DNA of 64,000 bases from Nocardia niigatensis NBRC 100131 (GTDB lineage: Bacteria; Actinomycetota; Actinomycetes; Mycobacteriales; Mycobacteriaceae). This document shows, one piece after another, positions 16,306-23,808 of the stretch. The stretch lies in the NCBI RefSeq assembly GCF_000308655.1, contig NZ_BAGC01000043.1, forward strand, positions 186,001 to 250,000, read 5' to 3'. The notes beneath the pieces are model-generated. The model ran no database searches. It was not told the DNA's origin and saw only the letters and a program-made list of their open reading frames with translations. A program made the translations under genes and the position numbers. Positions within the stretch are counted from its first letter, which is position 1; each line of letters opens with the position of its first letter.

Positions 16306-17154
16306 ATGCCGGCTGTCGAACTGAGTGCGGGACGGGTCCACTACGCCGAGCACGGCGAGGGGCCACCGGTGGTGCTGCTGCACGGACTGCTGATGAACCA
16401 CACGGTGTGGGACGAGGTGGTCGGAAAGCTGCCCGACGGCTTCCGGTATCTATTGCCGGACCTGCCGCTCGGGTCGCATCCGGAGCCGCTGCGCGCAGGC
16501 GCGGATCTGTCCATGCGTGGGCTCAATCAGCTGGTCGCGGACTTCCTCGCCGTCCTCGACCTGCACGACGTGACCCTGGTCCACAGCGATTGGGGTGGCG
16601 GTCTCTTCCTCACCGCCTACGGCCTCGACGAGCGGGTCGGCCGGTTGATCGTGCTGCCCTGCGAGGCCTTCGCCAACTTCCCGCCCGGCCTGCCCGGCAA
16701 GTCCGCCATCCTGGCCTCGGCACTGCCCGGCGGAGTCACGCTGGCGCTCAGGCAGTTGCGCATCCCCTGGTTGCGTTCGCTGCCGCTCTTGTTCGGCTGG
16801 ATGGCGCGCTATCCGCTGAGCGACGAACTCGTGCGCGGCTGGACCGATCCGGGTTTGCGGGACAAGCGGATTCAGCGCGACCTGCTCGCCTACACCAGAT
16901 CCCACCGGTCCAAGGCCGAGCTGATCGCGAATACCGAAGCGCTACGGAATTTTCCGGGTGAGGCCCTGATCCTGTGGTCGTCGGCCGGCAAGGTCATGCC
17001 GCGCGAGCACGGCCGCCGCCTCGCCGAGTTGATCCCCAAGGCCCGCCTGGTGGAGATCGACGACGCCTACGTGCTGTCGATGCTGGATCAGCCCGACGCC
17101 GTCGCCGCCGCCATGTCCGCCTTCCTCACCGGCGCGGTCGTCGAACACGGCTGA
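16306..17154 (+). CDS. Alpha/beta hydrolase with Asp-type nucleophile elbow
   Basis: A 282-residue alpha/beta-hydrolase-fold protein. The oxyanion region is VVLLHGLLMNHTVW (about 22-35). The nucleophile elbow reads VHSDWGGGL (about 92-100), which aligns with the H-D-W-G form of haloalkane dehalogenases and epoxide hydrolases, making Asp the candidate nucleophile. Near the C-terminus, where these enzymes have a catalytic His (GHF before DQP), this protein has DDAYVLSMLDQP with no His. It is either a noncanonical enzyme or not a hydrolase. A GGGGAG site precedes the ATG. Likely controlled by the divergent TetR protein. Confidence 0.82.
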   Translation: MPAVELSAGRVHYAEHGEGPPVVLLHGLLMNHTVWDEVVGKLPDGFRYLLPDLPLGSHPEPLRAGADLSMRGLNQLVADFLAVLDLHDVTLVHSDWGGGLFLTAYGLDERVGRLIVLPCEAFANFPPGLPGKSAILASALPGGVTLALRQLRIPWLRSLPLLFGWMARYPLSDELVRGWTDPGLRDKRIQRDLLAYTRSHRSKAELIANTEALRNFPGEALILWSSAGKVMPREHGRRLAELIPKARLVEIDDAYVLSMLDQPDAVAAAMSAFLTGAVVEHG

Positions 17155-17214
17155 CAGCTTCGCCCGGTTCGGTATGGTCGAGGCCGCAGACGGACTACCG
17201 CACGGGAGGCGCTG

Positions 17215-18132
17215 ATGCCCAGCTTGCTCAGTCGGGCGGTGCCCGCGTATCTGCGGGTGGTCCGAGCCAATCGGCCCTTCATCAGCGCCGAGGGCGCTCG
17301 CGAGCACATTCGGGAGCGCAGCCTCCGGCCTCAGGCCTATGGTCCGCCGCGCCTGCTGCGGTCGGATGTGCGCATCGAGGTGCGGCGCGAGAACGGCTGG
17401 CCGATCTACACTCTCGCGCCCCGATCCGGCCGGCCCCGGGGCAATGTCGTCTACTGCCACGGCGGCGGCTGGGTCAACGAGGTCGCCCGGCAGCATTGGC
17501 AGCTGGCCGCCGATATCGCGGCCGAGGCGGGCACGACGGTCACGCTGCCGATCTATCCGCTCATCCCCTACGGCACCGCCGACCAGGTGATCCCCGCCTT
17601 CGCGGCGCTCGTGCGCGCCAATCGGGCCGAATACGGTGACGTCTGCCTGGCCGGAGACTCCGCGGGCGGTCAGATCGCGCTGTCCACGGCGGTCCTGCTG
17701 CGGGACGAGCAGCAACCGGCTGTGCCTCGGACAGTGCTGATTTCGCCCGCGCTGGACCTGAGCCTGAGCAATCCGGAGATCCTCACCGTGCAACCGGAGG
17801 ATCCGTGGCTGGGACGCGACGGTGCCCTGATCCTCGGCGACCATTGGCGCGGCCCGCTCCCGATCACCGACCCGCGGGTCAGTCCGTTGTTCGCCGATTT
17901 CGCCGGTCTCGGCCCGCTGACCGTCTTCTGCGGCACCCGCGACATCCTCGTGCCCGACACCCGGATCATGGTGGGCAAGGCCCGGGCCGCCGGGGTCGAG
18001 GTCGACTATCACGAGGCCGCCGAACTGGTCCACGTCTATCCCCTGACCCCGACACCCGAAGGGCAGCAGGCGCGCAAGCTCATCATCGACGCCCTGCGCG
18101 GCGCGCTGACCCCGGCGACGTCCCCGGCCTGA
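17215..18132 (+). CDS. Alpha/beta hydrolase (HSL-type esterase/lipase)
   Basis: A 305-residue esterase of the hormone-sensitive-lipase group. The oxyanion motif HGGGW lies near residue 80, the nucleophile elbow GDSAGG near 150, the acid residue in CGTRDILVPD near 240 and the catalytic His in ELVHVYPL near 263. It follows the TetR-controlled hydrolase by 60 bp and may be in the same transcript. No signal peptide, so intracellular. The substrate is probably an acyl ester; steroid-ester or lipid turnover is possible but not shown. Confidence 0.88.
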   Translation: MPSLLSRAVPAYLRVVRANRPFISAEGAREHIRERSLRPQAYGPPRLLRSDVRIEVRRENGWPIYTLAPRSGRPRGNVVYCHGGGWVNEVARQHWQLAADIAAEAGTTVTLPIYPLIPYGTADQVIPAFAALVRANRAEYGDVCLAGDSAGGQIALSTAVLLRDEQQPAVPRTVLISPALDLSLSNPEILTVQPEDPWLGRDGALILGDHWRGPLPITDPRVSPLFADFAGLGPLTVFCGTRDILVPDTRIMVGKARAAGVEVDYHEAAELVHVYPLTPTPEGQQARKLIIDALRGALTPATSPA

Positions 18133-18135
18133 GGG

Positions 18136-18573
18136 TCAGCCGGATTTGCCTGTGCCCGGCGCGTTTTCGGCCAGCCACTTCCGAGCCCGGGTCGCCGACG
18201 CACGCGAAAGCCAGGCGTCCTGCACGACCTCGGCGAGCTCCTGCAGGCCCAGTTCGGGAATTCGGCTGCCGCGCACCAGAACCGAGAGATGCCCCTGGAA
18301 GTGCGGTGTCGTGAAGAACGGTGAATCGGGGTCCTGGGTCAGGGCCCGCTTGTCGTCCTCCGACGGCACCCAGAAGATGATGACGTCGTCGTACCGCTCC
18401 CCGGTGTCGGGGTCGGCAGCGTCGGGGCGCGGGGTCCGGAAGTAGACGAAGGACTTGCGGCCGACCTGGTAGACCGGGTTGCCCGCGGGCCCGTGCTCGA
18501 CGGTCACGTGCGGCATTCCGATGGCCAGTTCGTGGACGCCCGTGAGACGGGCTCGGCGCGTTCGGCTCGGCAC
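18136..18573 (-). CDS. MmcQ/YjbR-family protein
   Basis: A small protein of 145 residues with the MmcQ/YjbR (CyaY-like) fold. Recognisable parts are LPHV-like GMPHVTVEHG, the VYQVGRKSFVYFR strand pair, and the C-terminal block LAEVVQDAWLSRASATRARKW. Members are often called DNA-binding, but their function is not established. The start is the GTG at 18573; upstream codons run into the direct repeat at 18584-18623. It converges on the esterase with 3 bp between stops. Confidence 0.78.
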   Translation of the reverse strand: MPSRTRRARLTGVHELAIGMPHVTVEHGPAGNPVYQVGRKSFVYFRTPRPDAADPDTGERYDDVIIFWVPSEDDKRALTQDPDSPFFTTPHFQGHLSVLVRGSRIPELGLQELAEVVQDAWLSRASATRARKWLAENAPGTGKSG

Positions 18574-18583
18574 CCGGTCGAGT

Positions 18584-18623
18584 GTATCGCCGCACACACC
18601 GGTATCTGTATCGCCGCACACAC
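18584..18623. repeat. 16-bp direct repeat, 24-bp period, in a divergent promoter
   Basis: GTATCGCCGCACACAC occurs at 18584-18599 and again, identically, at 18608-18623. It lies between the MmcQ/YjbR gene and the divergent LuxR-type regulator, so it may be a tandem regulator-binding site. Confidence 0.7.
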
Positions 18624-18696
18624 GCCGGAGAGGCCCGAGCTGGGTTTATGTGCGCTTGCTGGAAAAGAATGCGGCAAATCACATAGGTTGAAGGGC

Positions 18697-21000
18697 ATGG
18701 CGCGGCGTGTCAATGGAAACCTCCCCGAGGAGGTGACTAGCTTCGTCGGCCGCCGCGATGAGCTGGCCACCGCGAAGCGACTGCTGCCGACCACCCGGGT
18801 ACTCACCCTGCTGGGTCCGGGCGGCATGGGGAAGACCCGCCTCTCACGACAGATCGGGCACCTGGTCGCGCGCGCGTTCCCCGACGGCGTGTGGCTGGTG
18901 GAGCTGGCCGATGTGCAGGACCCCGCCCTCGTCACGCTGAGCGTCGCCGAAGCGTTGAACCTGCGCGACGAATCCACCGCGCCGCTGCCCCGGCTCACCG
19001 AGTTCCTGGCCGACAAGCGGCCGCTGCTGATCCTGGACAACTGTGAGCACCTGATCGAGGCGTGCGCGGCGCTGGTGGGCCGGATCATCGCCACCACACC
19101 GGATGTGCGGGTGCTGGCGACCAGCCGCGAGGTGCTCGGCATTCCCGGTGAACAGGTCATGCCGGTGCCACCGTTGACCGTCCCGGCGACCACCGGGGAG
19201 GACAGCGACGCACTGCAGCTGTTCATCGAGCGTGCCAGCGCCGCCAATCCCGGCTTCCAGGCCACCCCGGGCAACCGGCCGGTGCTGGCGGAGATCTGCC
19301 GCCGCCTCGAGGGCATGCCGCTCGCGCTGGAACTGGCGGCGCTGCGCCTGCGTATGTTCACGCCGGAGCAGATTCTGGACCGCCTCGACGACACCATCGG
19401 GCTGCTCAGCGCCGGGCCGCGCACCGCGCCGCAGCGCCAGCAGACCATCGAGGGCGCGATCCGCTGGAGCTACAACCTGTGCACGGCGGCGGAACAGGCA
19501 CTGTGGGAACAGCTTTCGGTGTTCGCCGGTGGTTTCGACATCGACGCCGCGGAGGCGGTGTGCGAGCTCGGGTCCGCGTCGCTGATCGAGGCGCTCACCG
19601 GGCTGGTCGACAAGTCGGTGGTGATGCTGCGCTTCGACGGGGATGTCGCCCGGTACTCGATGCTGGAGCCGATCCGCCAGTTCGCCGCCGACCGGCTCGC
19701 CGAACGCGGTACGGCACAGGAGGTTCGGGCCCGGCACCGCGAGCACTTCCGGCAGCTGGCCATGCGCGGGCGGACCGCGTACTGGACCGACGAGGACGTG
19801 GACTGGTTCCGGGAACTGAGCCGCGAGCACGCGAATCTCCGTGCTGCCCTGCGCTCCGGACTCGAGGACGAACCGCTCCGCACCATGGCCACGGTGACCG
19901 TGCTGCGGCCGTTCTGGGAGCACAACCGCTTCCTGTCCGAAGGCTACCGCTGGCTCACCGATTCACTGGACCGCAATCCGGAGCGGACCCCCGAACGGGC
20001 CAAGGCGCTGTCGTCAGCGGCCTCGCTGGCCGCGCTGCTCGGCGATCAGGAATCCGCGGCGCACCTGGTGACCGAGTGCATGGAATTGGCTGCTGCCCTG
20101 GGCGATACCGATATCAGGGCCGAGGTGGCCCTGGACCGGTCACTGCTGGCCTTCTCGTCCAGTGAACGCGAGCGCTCACTGGAACTGGGCCGCAGCGCCA
20201 TCGAGCTGGCGGCCGCCACCGACCAGCCCGCCATCGAGATGGACTCGTACGCCTTCTCTTTCATGGCGGCCATGGTGCTGGAGGCGCCGGGCCGCACCGA
20301 ATTGGCCGAGCGTTTCCTGGAACTCACCACCGACAGCGGCTCCCATCTGCTGGGCGGGCTGGCGCTGTGGACGGTCGGGATCGACCACTGGCGGCGCGGG
20401 GAGCTCGAGGCCGCAGCCGAATTCCACCGCCGCGCCATCGAACAACTGGCCCTGTTCGAGCGCTGCATCTGGCTGTCCTCGGCGTTCGAGGGACTGGCTT
20501 GGACGGTCTCCGCGGACGGCGACTACGAGCGCGCCGCCCGCCTGCTCGGCGCGGCGGAATCCCTGCAGCGCAGCACGATTCGCCTGGCCGACACCATCAC
20601 GGTCGCGGTCGGCGAGAAGGAGCGGCTCAAGGTCCGGGACGCGCTGGGCGAGGATGCCTTCCGGGCCGCGTTCGGCGCGGGCGCGAGCCTGCCGCTGGAG
20701 GAGGCCATCGACTACGCCCTCGGCCGCACCGCGCCCGAGCCGGAACCGGTCGCGCCGCCGCCCGCGTTGAAGCGGACCCCGCGTGCGGCCACCGCCACGC
20801 TGTCCGAGACCAATGTGCTGACCCGCCGCCAGAAGGACGTGGCCCGGCTGGTCGCGGCCGGGCACAGCAACAAGCGCATCGCCGCCGACCTGGTCATCTC
20901 GGTCCGCACGGCCGAGACCCACGTCGAGCACATCCTCACCAAACTGGGCCTCACCTCACGGACCCAGCTCGCCGCCTGGGCTCACGAACACGACCTGTAG
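18697..21000 (+). CDS. LuxR-family regulator with NB-ARC ATPase and TPR-like region
   Basis: A 767-residue multidomain regulator. An NB-ARC/AAA-type ATPase occupies about residues 15-330 (Walker A GPGGMGKT at 40-47, Walker B PLLILDNCEHL, sensor ATSREVLGIPGE, and GMPLALELAALRLR). A helical repeat region of TPR type follows. The C-terminal 60 residues are a LuxR/GerE helix-turn-helix (LTRRQKDVARLVAAGHSNK, then VRTAETHVEHIL). The architecture matches large actinobacterial transcription activators that oligomerise on ATP binding. The start at 18697 was chosen because the conserved part begins ten residues later. It has no operon partner, and a palindromic terminator follows the stop. Confidence 0.9.
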   Translation: MARRVNGNLPEEVTSFVGRRDELATAKRLLPTTRVLTLLGPGGMGKTRLSRQIGHLVARAFPDGVWLVELADVQDPALVTLSVAEALNLRDESTAPLPRLTEFLADKRPLLILDNCEHLIEACAALVGRIIATTPDVRVLATSREVLGIPGEQVMPVPPLTVPATTGEDSDALQLFIERASAANPGFQATPGNRPVLAEICRRLEGMPLALELAALRLRMFTPEQILDRLDDTIGLLSAGPRTAPQRQQTIEGAIRWSYNLCTAAEQALWEQLSVFAGGFDIDAAEAVCELGSASLIEALTGLVDKSVVMLRFDGDVARYSMLEPIRQFAADRLAERGTAQEVRARHREHFRQLAMRGRTAYWTDEDVDWFRELSREHANLRAALRSGLEDEPLRTMATVTVLRPFWEHNRFLSEGYRWLTDSLDRNPERTPERAKALSSAASLAALLGDQESAAHLVTECMELAAALGDTDIRAEVALDRSLLAFSSSERERSLELGRSAIELAAATDQPAIEMDSYAFSFMAAMVLEAPGRTELAERFLELTTDSGSHLLGGLALWTVGIDHWRRGELEAAAEFHRRAIEQLALFERCIWLSSAFEGLAWTVSADGDYERAARLLGAAESLQRSTIRLADTITVAVGEKERLKVRDALGEDAFRAAFGAGASLPLEEAIDYALGRTAPEPEPVAPPPALKRTPRAATATLSETNVLTRRQKDVARLVAAGHSNKRIAADLVISVRTAETHVEHILTKLGLTSRTQLAAWAHEHDL

Positions 21001-21013
21001 GAACGACGCCGTC

Positions 21014-21051
21014 TGCCTCCGTTGCCGGCGATATCGCCGGCAACGGAGGCA
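21014..21051. terminator. Bidirectional terminator, perfect 38-bp palindrome
   Basis: An uninterrupted 38-bp perfect palindrome centred on GATATC (arms begin TGCCTCCGTTGCCGGCGAT). It starts 13 bp after the LuxR stop and abuts the stop codon of the convergent DinB gene at 21052, so it can serve both transcripts. Confidence 0.85.
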
Positions 21052-21576
21052 TCACTGATAGCCGGTGGCGCCGTCAACGCGTTCGCGCAGGAGGTCCGCG
21101 TGGCCGTTGTGGCGGCCGTACTCCTCGATCATGTGCAGGTAGATCCAGCGCAGCGAGATCTCGGTGCCGGAGCGGGGATGGGTGGCGAGGTGATCGAGGG
21201 GAAGGTCGGCAATGGCCTTGTCGGCCAGGACGATCTCCGCGAGGAAGCGGGCGTGGTCGGCCTCGGCGTCCTCGGGCACCGTGCCGGCGAAGTCGCCGTC
21301 CTGGCCCGGGCCGGTGGAGTAGAGATAGCCGAGCCGCTCCCCCGCCGCCCGCTTGCGGAACCAGATGCGCTCGACCTCGGTCATGTGCCGGAGCAGCCCC
21401 AGCAGGGACAGGGTTGACGGCTCCACGCTGCGGGTCGCGAGCTGGGCGCCGGTGAGCCCCTGGCACTTCCACAGCAGGATCTCGCGGCCGCGGGTGAGCA
21501 GGGAGTGCAGCATGGCGCGCTCGTCACCGACGAGCAGCTGAGATGAACGGGGTGCTTCCGGCGCGGTCCACGTCAT
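21052..21576 (-). CDS. DinB/DUF664 family protein
   Basis: A 174-residue four-helix-bundle protein of the DinB/YfiT/DUF664 superfamily. Family markers are the N-terminal LTRGREILLWKCQGLT, the metal-ligand His in LGLLRHMTEVERIW and the C-terminal IYLHMIEEYGRHNGHADLLRE. Relatives include thiol-dependent S-transferases that use bacillithiol or mycothiol, but the role of most is unknown. Monocistronic and convergent to the LuxR regulator. Confidence 0.85.
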   Translation of the reverse strand: MTWTAPEAPRSSQLLVGDERAMLHSLLTRGREILLWKCQGLTGAQLATRSVEPSTLSLLGLLRHMTEVERIWFRKRAAGERLGYLYSTGPGQDGDFAGTVPEDAEADHARFLAEIVLADKAIADLPLDHLATHPRSGTEISLRWIYLHMIEEYGRHNGHADLLRERVDGATGYQ

Positions 21577-21616
21577 GCTCGGACTGTAGCGCCGGGCCGG
21601 AACCCGGGGGAAACGA

Positions 21617-21650
21617 ATTCGGGGGGTGGGAAAAACCCCACCCCCCGAAT
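21617..21650 (-). terminator. Terminator of the hsaA-hsaD transcript
   Basis: A perfect 14-bp stem, ATTCGGGGGGTGGG with its complement, and a 6-nt A-rich loop. It lies 16 bp past the hsaD stop. Confidence 0.8.
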
Positions 21651-21666
21651 CACGGGAAACCGCTTG

Positions 21667-22521
21667 CTACAGACCGTTGTTCAGGAAGTCGATGACGGAC
21701 CGCTCGAAGGCGTCCTTGCGCTCCACCATGACCCAGTGACCGCAGCGGGCGAAGGTGCGCAGGTCCGCGTTCGGCAGCTGCCGGGCCGCGAAGAGCGAGC
21801 CCTCCACCGGGGTGACCCGGTCGTCGCGACCCCACAGGATCAGCACTTCCTGCCTGATCCCCTTCAACCGCGCCCACAGCGGAACCGGTTCGGCCAGCTT
21901 CGGGTTGTAGAACGTCGCGTAGGCGTCGCGCAGGGCGGCCTGGCCCTTGGGGTCGGCCGCGGCCTTCAGCCGCTTGGCCACCAGTTCCTCGGTGAGGGTC
22001 GCCGGGTTGGAGACCATGGCCCGCAGGAAACCCATGGCCTTCTCGTCGGAGGGGGCGGCGTTGAACTCCATGAGCCGCGTGATGCCCTCGGACGGTTCGG
22101 GTCCGAGCACGTTCACGCCGACCCCGCCCGGCGCCATGAGCACCACGCGATCGACGCGACCCGGGTGCTCGAGCGCGAGCAGGGTCGCGACCGTGCCGCC
22201 CATGGAATTGCCGAGTACGTGCGCCTTTTCGATGCCCAGCTCGTCGAGCAGACCGATCACCGCGTCGGCGGCGATACGCAGGTAGTTGCGCTCGTACACC
22301 TCGGGGCGGCCGCTCTCGCCGAAGCCCGGCTGATCCAGGATCAGGCAGCGGAAGTGCTGCGCCAGCACCGGCAGGTTGTCACCGAAATTGGCCCAGCCGG
22401 ACACGCCCGCGCCGGAGCCGTGCAGCAGCACCAGCGCCGGGCCCTCGCCCGCCTCGTGATAGCGGAGCTTGTGGCCGTCGACCGTCACCCATCGAGCGGT
22501 GTTCTCCGCTGTCAGCGTCAT
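21667..22521 (-). CDS. hsaD: HsaD-like 4,5:9,10-diseco meta-cleavage hydrolase
   Basis: A C-C bond hydrolase of the MhpC/BphD family, 284 residues. It hydrolyses the HsaC product (DSHA) into the CD-ring acid and a hexadienoate. The triad is visible: S106 in GNSMGG, D234 in GRDDRVTP and H262 in CGHWVM. The oxyanion loop is LLHGSGAGVSGW (32-43). The ATG overlaps the hsaA stop by one base (TGATG), so translation is coupled. Biphenyl hydrolases look alike; pairing with hsaA supports the steroid role. Confidence 0.88.
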   Translation of the reverse strand: MTLTAENTARWVTVDGHKLRYHEAGEGPALVLLHGSGAGVSGWANFGDNLPVLAQHFRCLILDQPGFGESGRPEVYERNYLRIAADAVIGLLDELGIEKAHVLGNSMGGTVATLLALEHPGRVDRVVLMAPGGVGVNVLGPEPSEGITRLMEFNAAPSDEKAMGFLRAMVSNPATLTEELVAKRLKAAADPKGQAALRDAYATFYNPKLAEPVPLWARLKGIRQEVLILWGRDDRVTPVEGSLFAARQLPNADLRTFARCGHWVMVERKDAFERSVIDFLNNGL

Positions 22522-23681
22522 CAGAGCATCCGATCCGCGACCTCGAGGCCCATGGCGCCCTTGCCGTACATGGCCAGTGCCCGCTCCACATCGTTGATCA
22601 CGTGCACACTGCCGGCGTGCGCGTCACGCCAGTTGCGCTCGATGATGTTCGGCTGGCGGATGGCGTGGCCGCCGGAGTTCTTGAACAGCAGGTCGATCGC
22701 CTCGAGCGCGCGCTCGGTGCCGCGCACCTGATCGCGGCGGGTGGCCAGGCGCAGCTCGAACGGGATCTCCTCACCGGCCTGCGCGTAGCGCAGTTGCTCG
22801 CCCATATTGCGCTCCATCTGGAGTACTGCGGCATCGATTTCCGAAGCGGCACGGGCGATCCGGACGTGGGCGAAGGGATCCTCGGAGACCTTCTGGCCGC
22901 CGTAGGACAGCCGCACGCGCTCGCGCTGACGCTCGATGTGCGCGTCGTACGCGCCCTGGGCCGCGCCGATGATCGGGGCGGTGATGGTATTGGAGAACAG
23001 CGCGCCGAACGAGATCTTGTACAGCGGATTGGTGTTCACCTGCTGGCCGGGGCCGATCAGGTTGGCCTGATCCGCGGCCGAGTAGGCGCGGTAGCCCGGC
23101 ACGAACGCCTTCTCGATGACGATGTCGTTGGACCCGGTGCCCGCCAGGCCCGACACGTTCCAGGTGTCCTCGATACGGTAATCGGTGCGCGGCACCAGGA
23201 CCGTGTAGTAGTCCATGCCGGTGGCGGTCGGCACCAGCGCGCCCAGGAACACCCACTGGCCGTGATCGCAGCCGGAGGAGAACTGCCAGCGGCCCGACAG
23301 CTCGTAGCCGCCGTCGACCACGGTCAGCTTGCCGGTCGGCGCGTAGGAGGACGACACCAGGGTGTCGGCGTTCTCGGCCCACACGTCCTGCTGAGCCTGG
23401 TCCTCGAACAGGGCCAGCTGCCACGGGTGCGCGCCCAGCACCGAGGACACCCAGGCGGTGGACGGGCAGACGGTGGCGATGGTGCGGATCACCTCGTAGA
23501 AGGCGACCGGGGACTCCTCCATGCCGCCGAAGCGGGCCGGCTGGAGCATACGGAACACTCCGGCCTCGGTGAGCTCGGCAATGCTGGCGTCGGGGACCCG
23601 CCGCTGCTCCTCGGCCTGAACCGCGCGTTCCCGGATCGCGGGCAGCAGATCGCGGACCCGATCGAGCACCTTGTTAGTCAT
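22521..23681 (-). CDS. hsaA: HsaA-like flavin-dependent 3-HSA monooxygenase
   Basis: The oxygenase component of 3-HSA hydroxylase, 386 residues with an acyl-CoA-dehydrogenase fold (family also containing HpaB-like group D monooxygenases). Characteristic stretches are LTEAGVFRMLQPARFGG, STAWVSSVLGAHPWQLALF, SSSYAPTGK, FSSGCDHGQWVFLG, GLAGTGSNDIVIE and FWRDAH-like NWRDAHAG near the end. It accepts FMNH2 from HsaB and hydroxylates the phenolic A ring. The ATG at 23681 has a GAGGAGG site. Its reductase gene lies 17 kb away at 5.6 kb, but both carry the same upstream palindrome. Confidence 0.9.
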   Translation of the reverse strand: MTNKVLDRVRDLLPAIRERAVQAEEQRRVPDASIAELTEAGVFRMLQPARFGGMEESPVAFYEVIRTIATVCPSTAWVSSVLGAHPWQLALFEDQAQQDVWAENADTLVSSSYAPTGKLTVVDGGYELSGRWQFSSGCDHGQWVFLGALVPTATGMDYYTVLVPRTDYRIEDTWNVSGLAGTGSNDIVIEKAFVPGYRAYSAADQANLIGPGQQVNTNPLYKISFGALFSNTITAPIIGAAQGAYDAHIERQRERVRLSYGGQKVSEDPFAHVRIARAASEIDAAVLQMERNMGEQLRYAQAGEEIPFELRLATRRDQVRGTERALEAIDLLFKNSGGHAIRQPNIIERNWRDAHAGSVHVINDVERALAMYGKGAMGLEVADRML

Positions 23682-23737
23682 GCGGGCGTTCCTCCTCGTG
23701 CCAGAGTTTCCTGCCCTCGAAGCTATGGCCAACACGC

Positions 23738-23754
23738 TGTTTCGAACCGAAATA
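23738..23754. promoter_or_regulatory. Palindromic operator C upstream of hsaA
   Basis: TGTTTCG-AAC-CGAAATA, one change from the perfect half-site. It lies 57 bp before the hsaA start and is the third copy of the palindrome at 6153 and 9947. Confidence 0.65.
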
Positions 23755-23808
23755 GTCCCAATGATCGGAATCCAGGTTCCGCTGGATACGGACCCGGGCC
23801 GGGACTGG

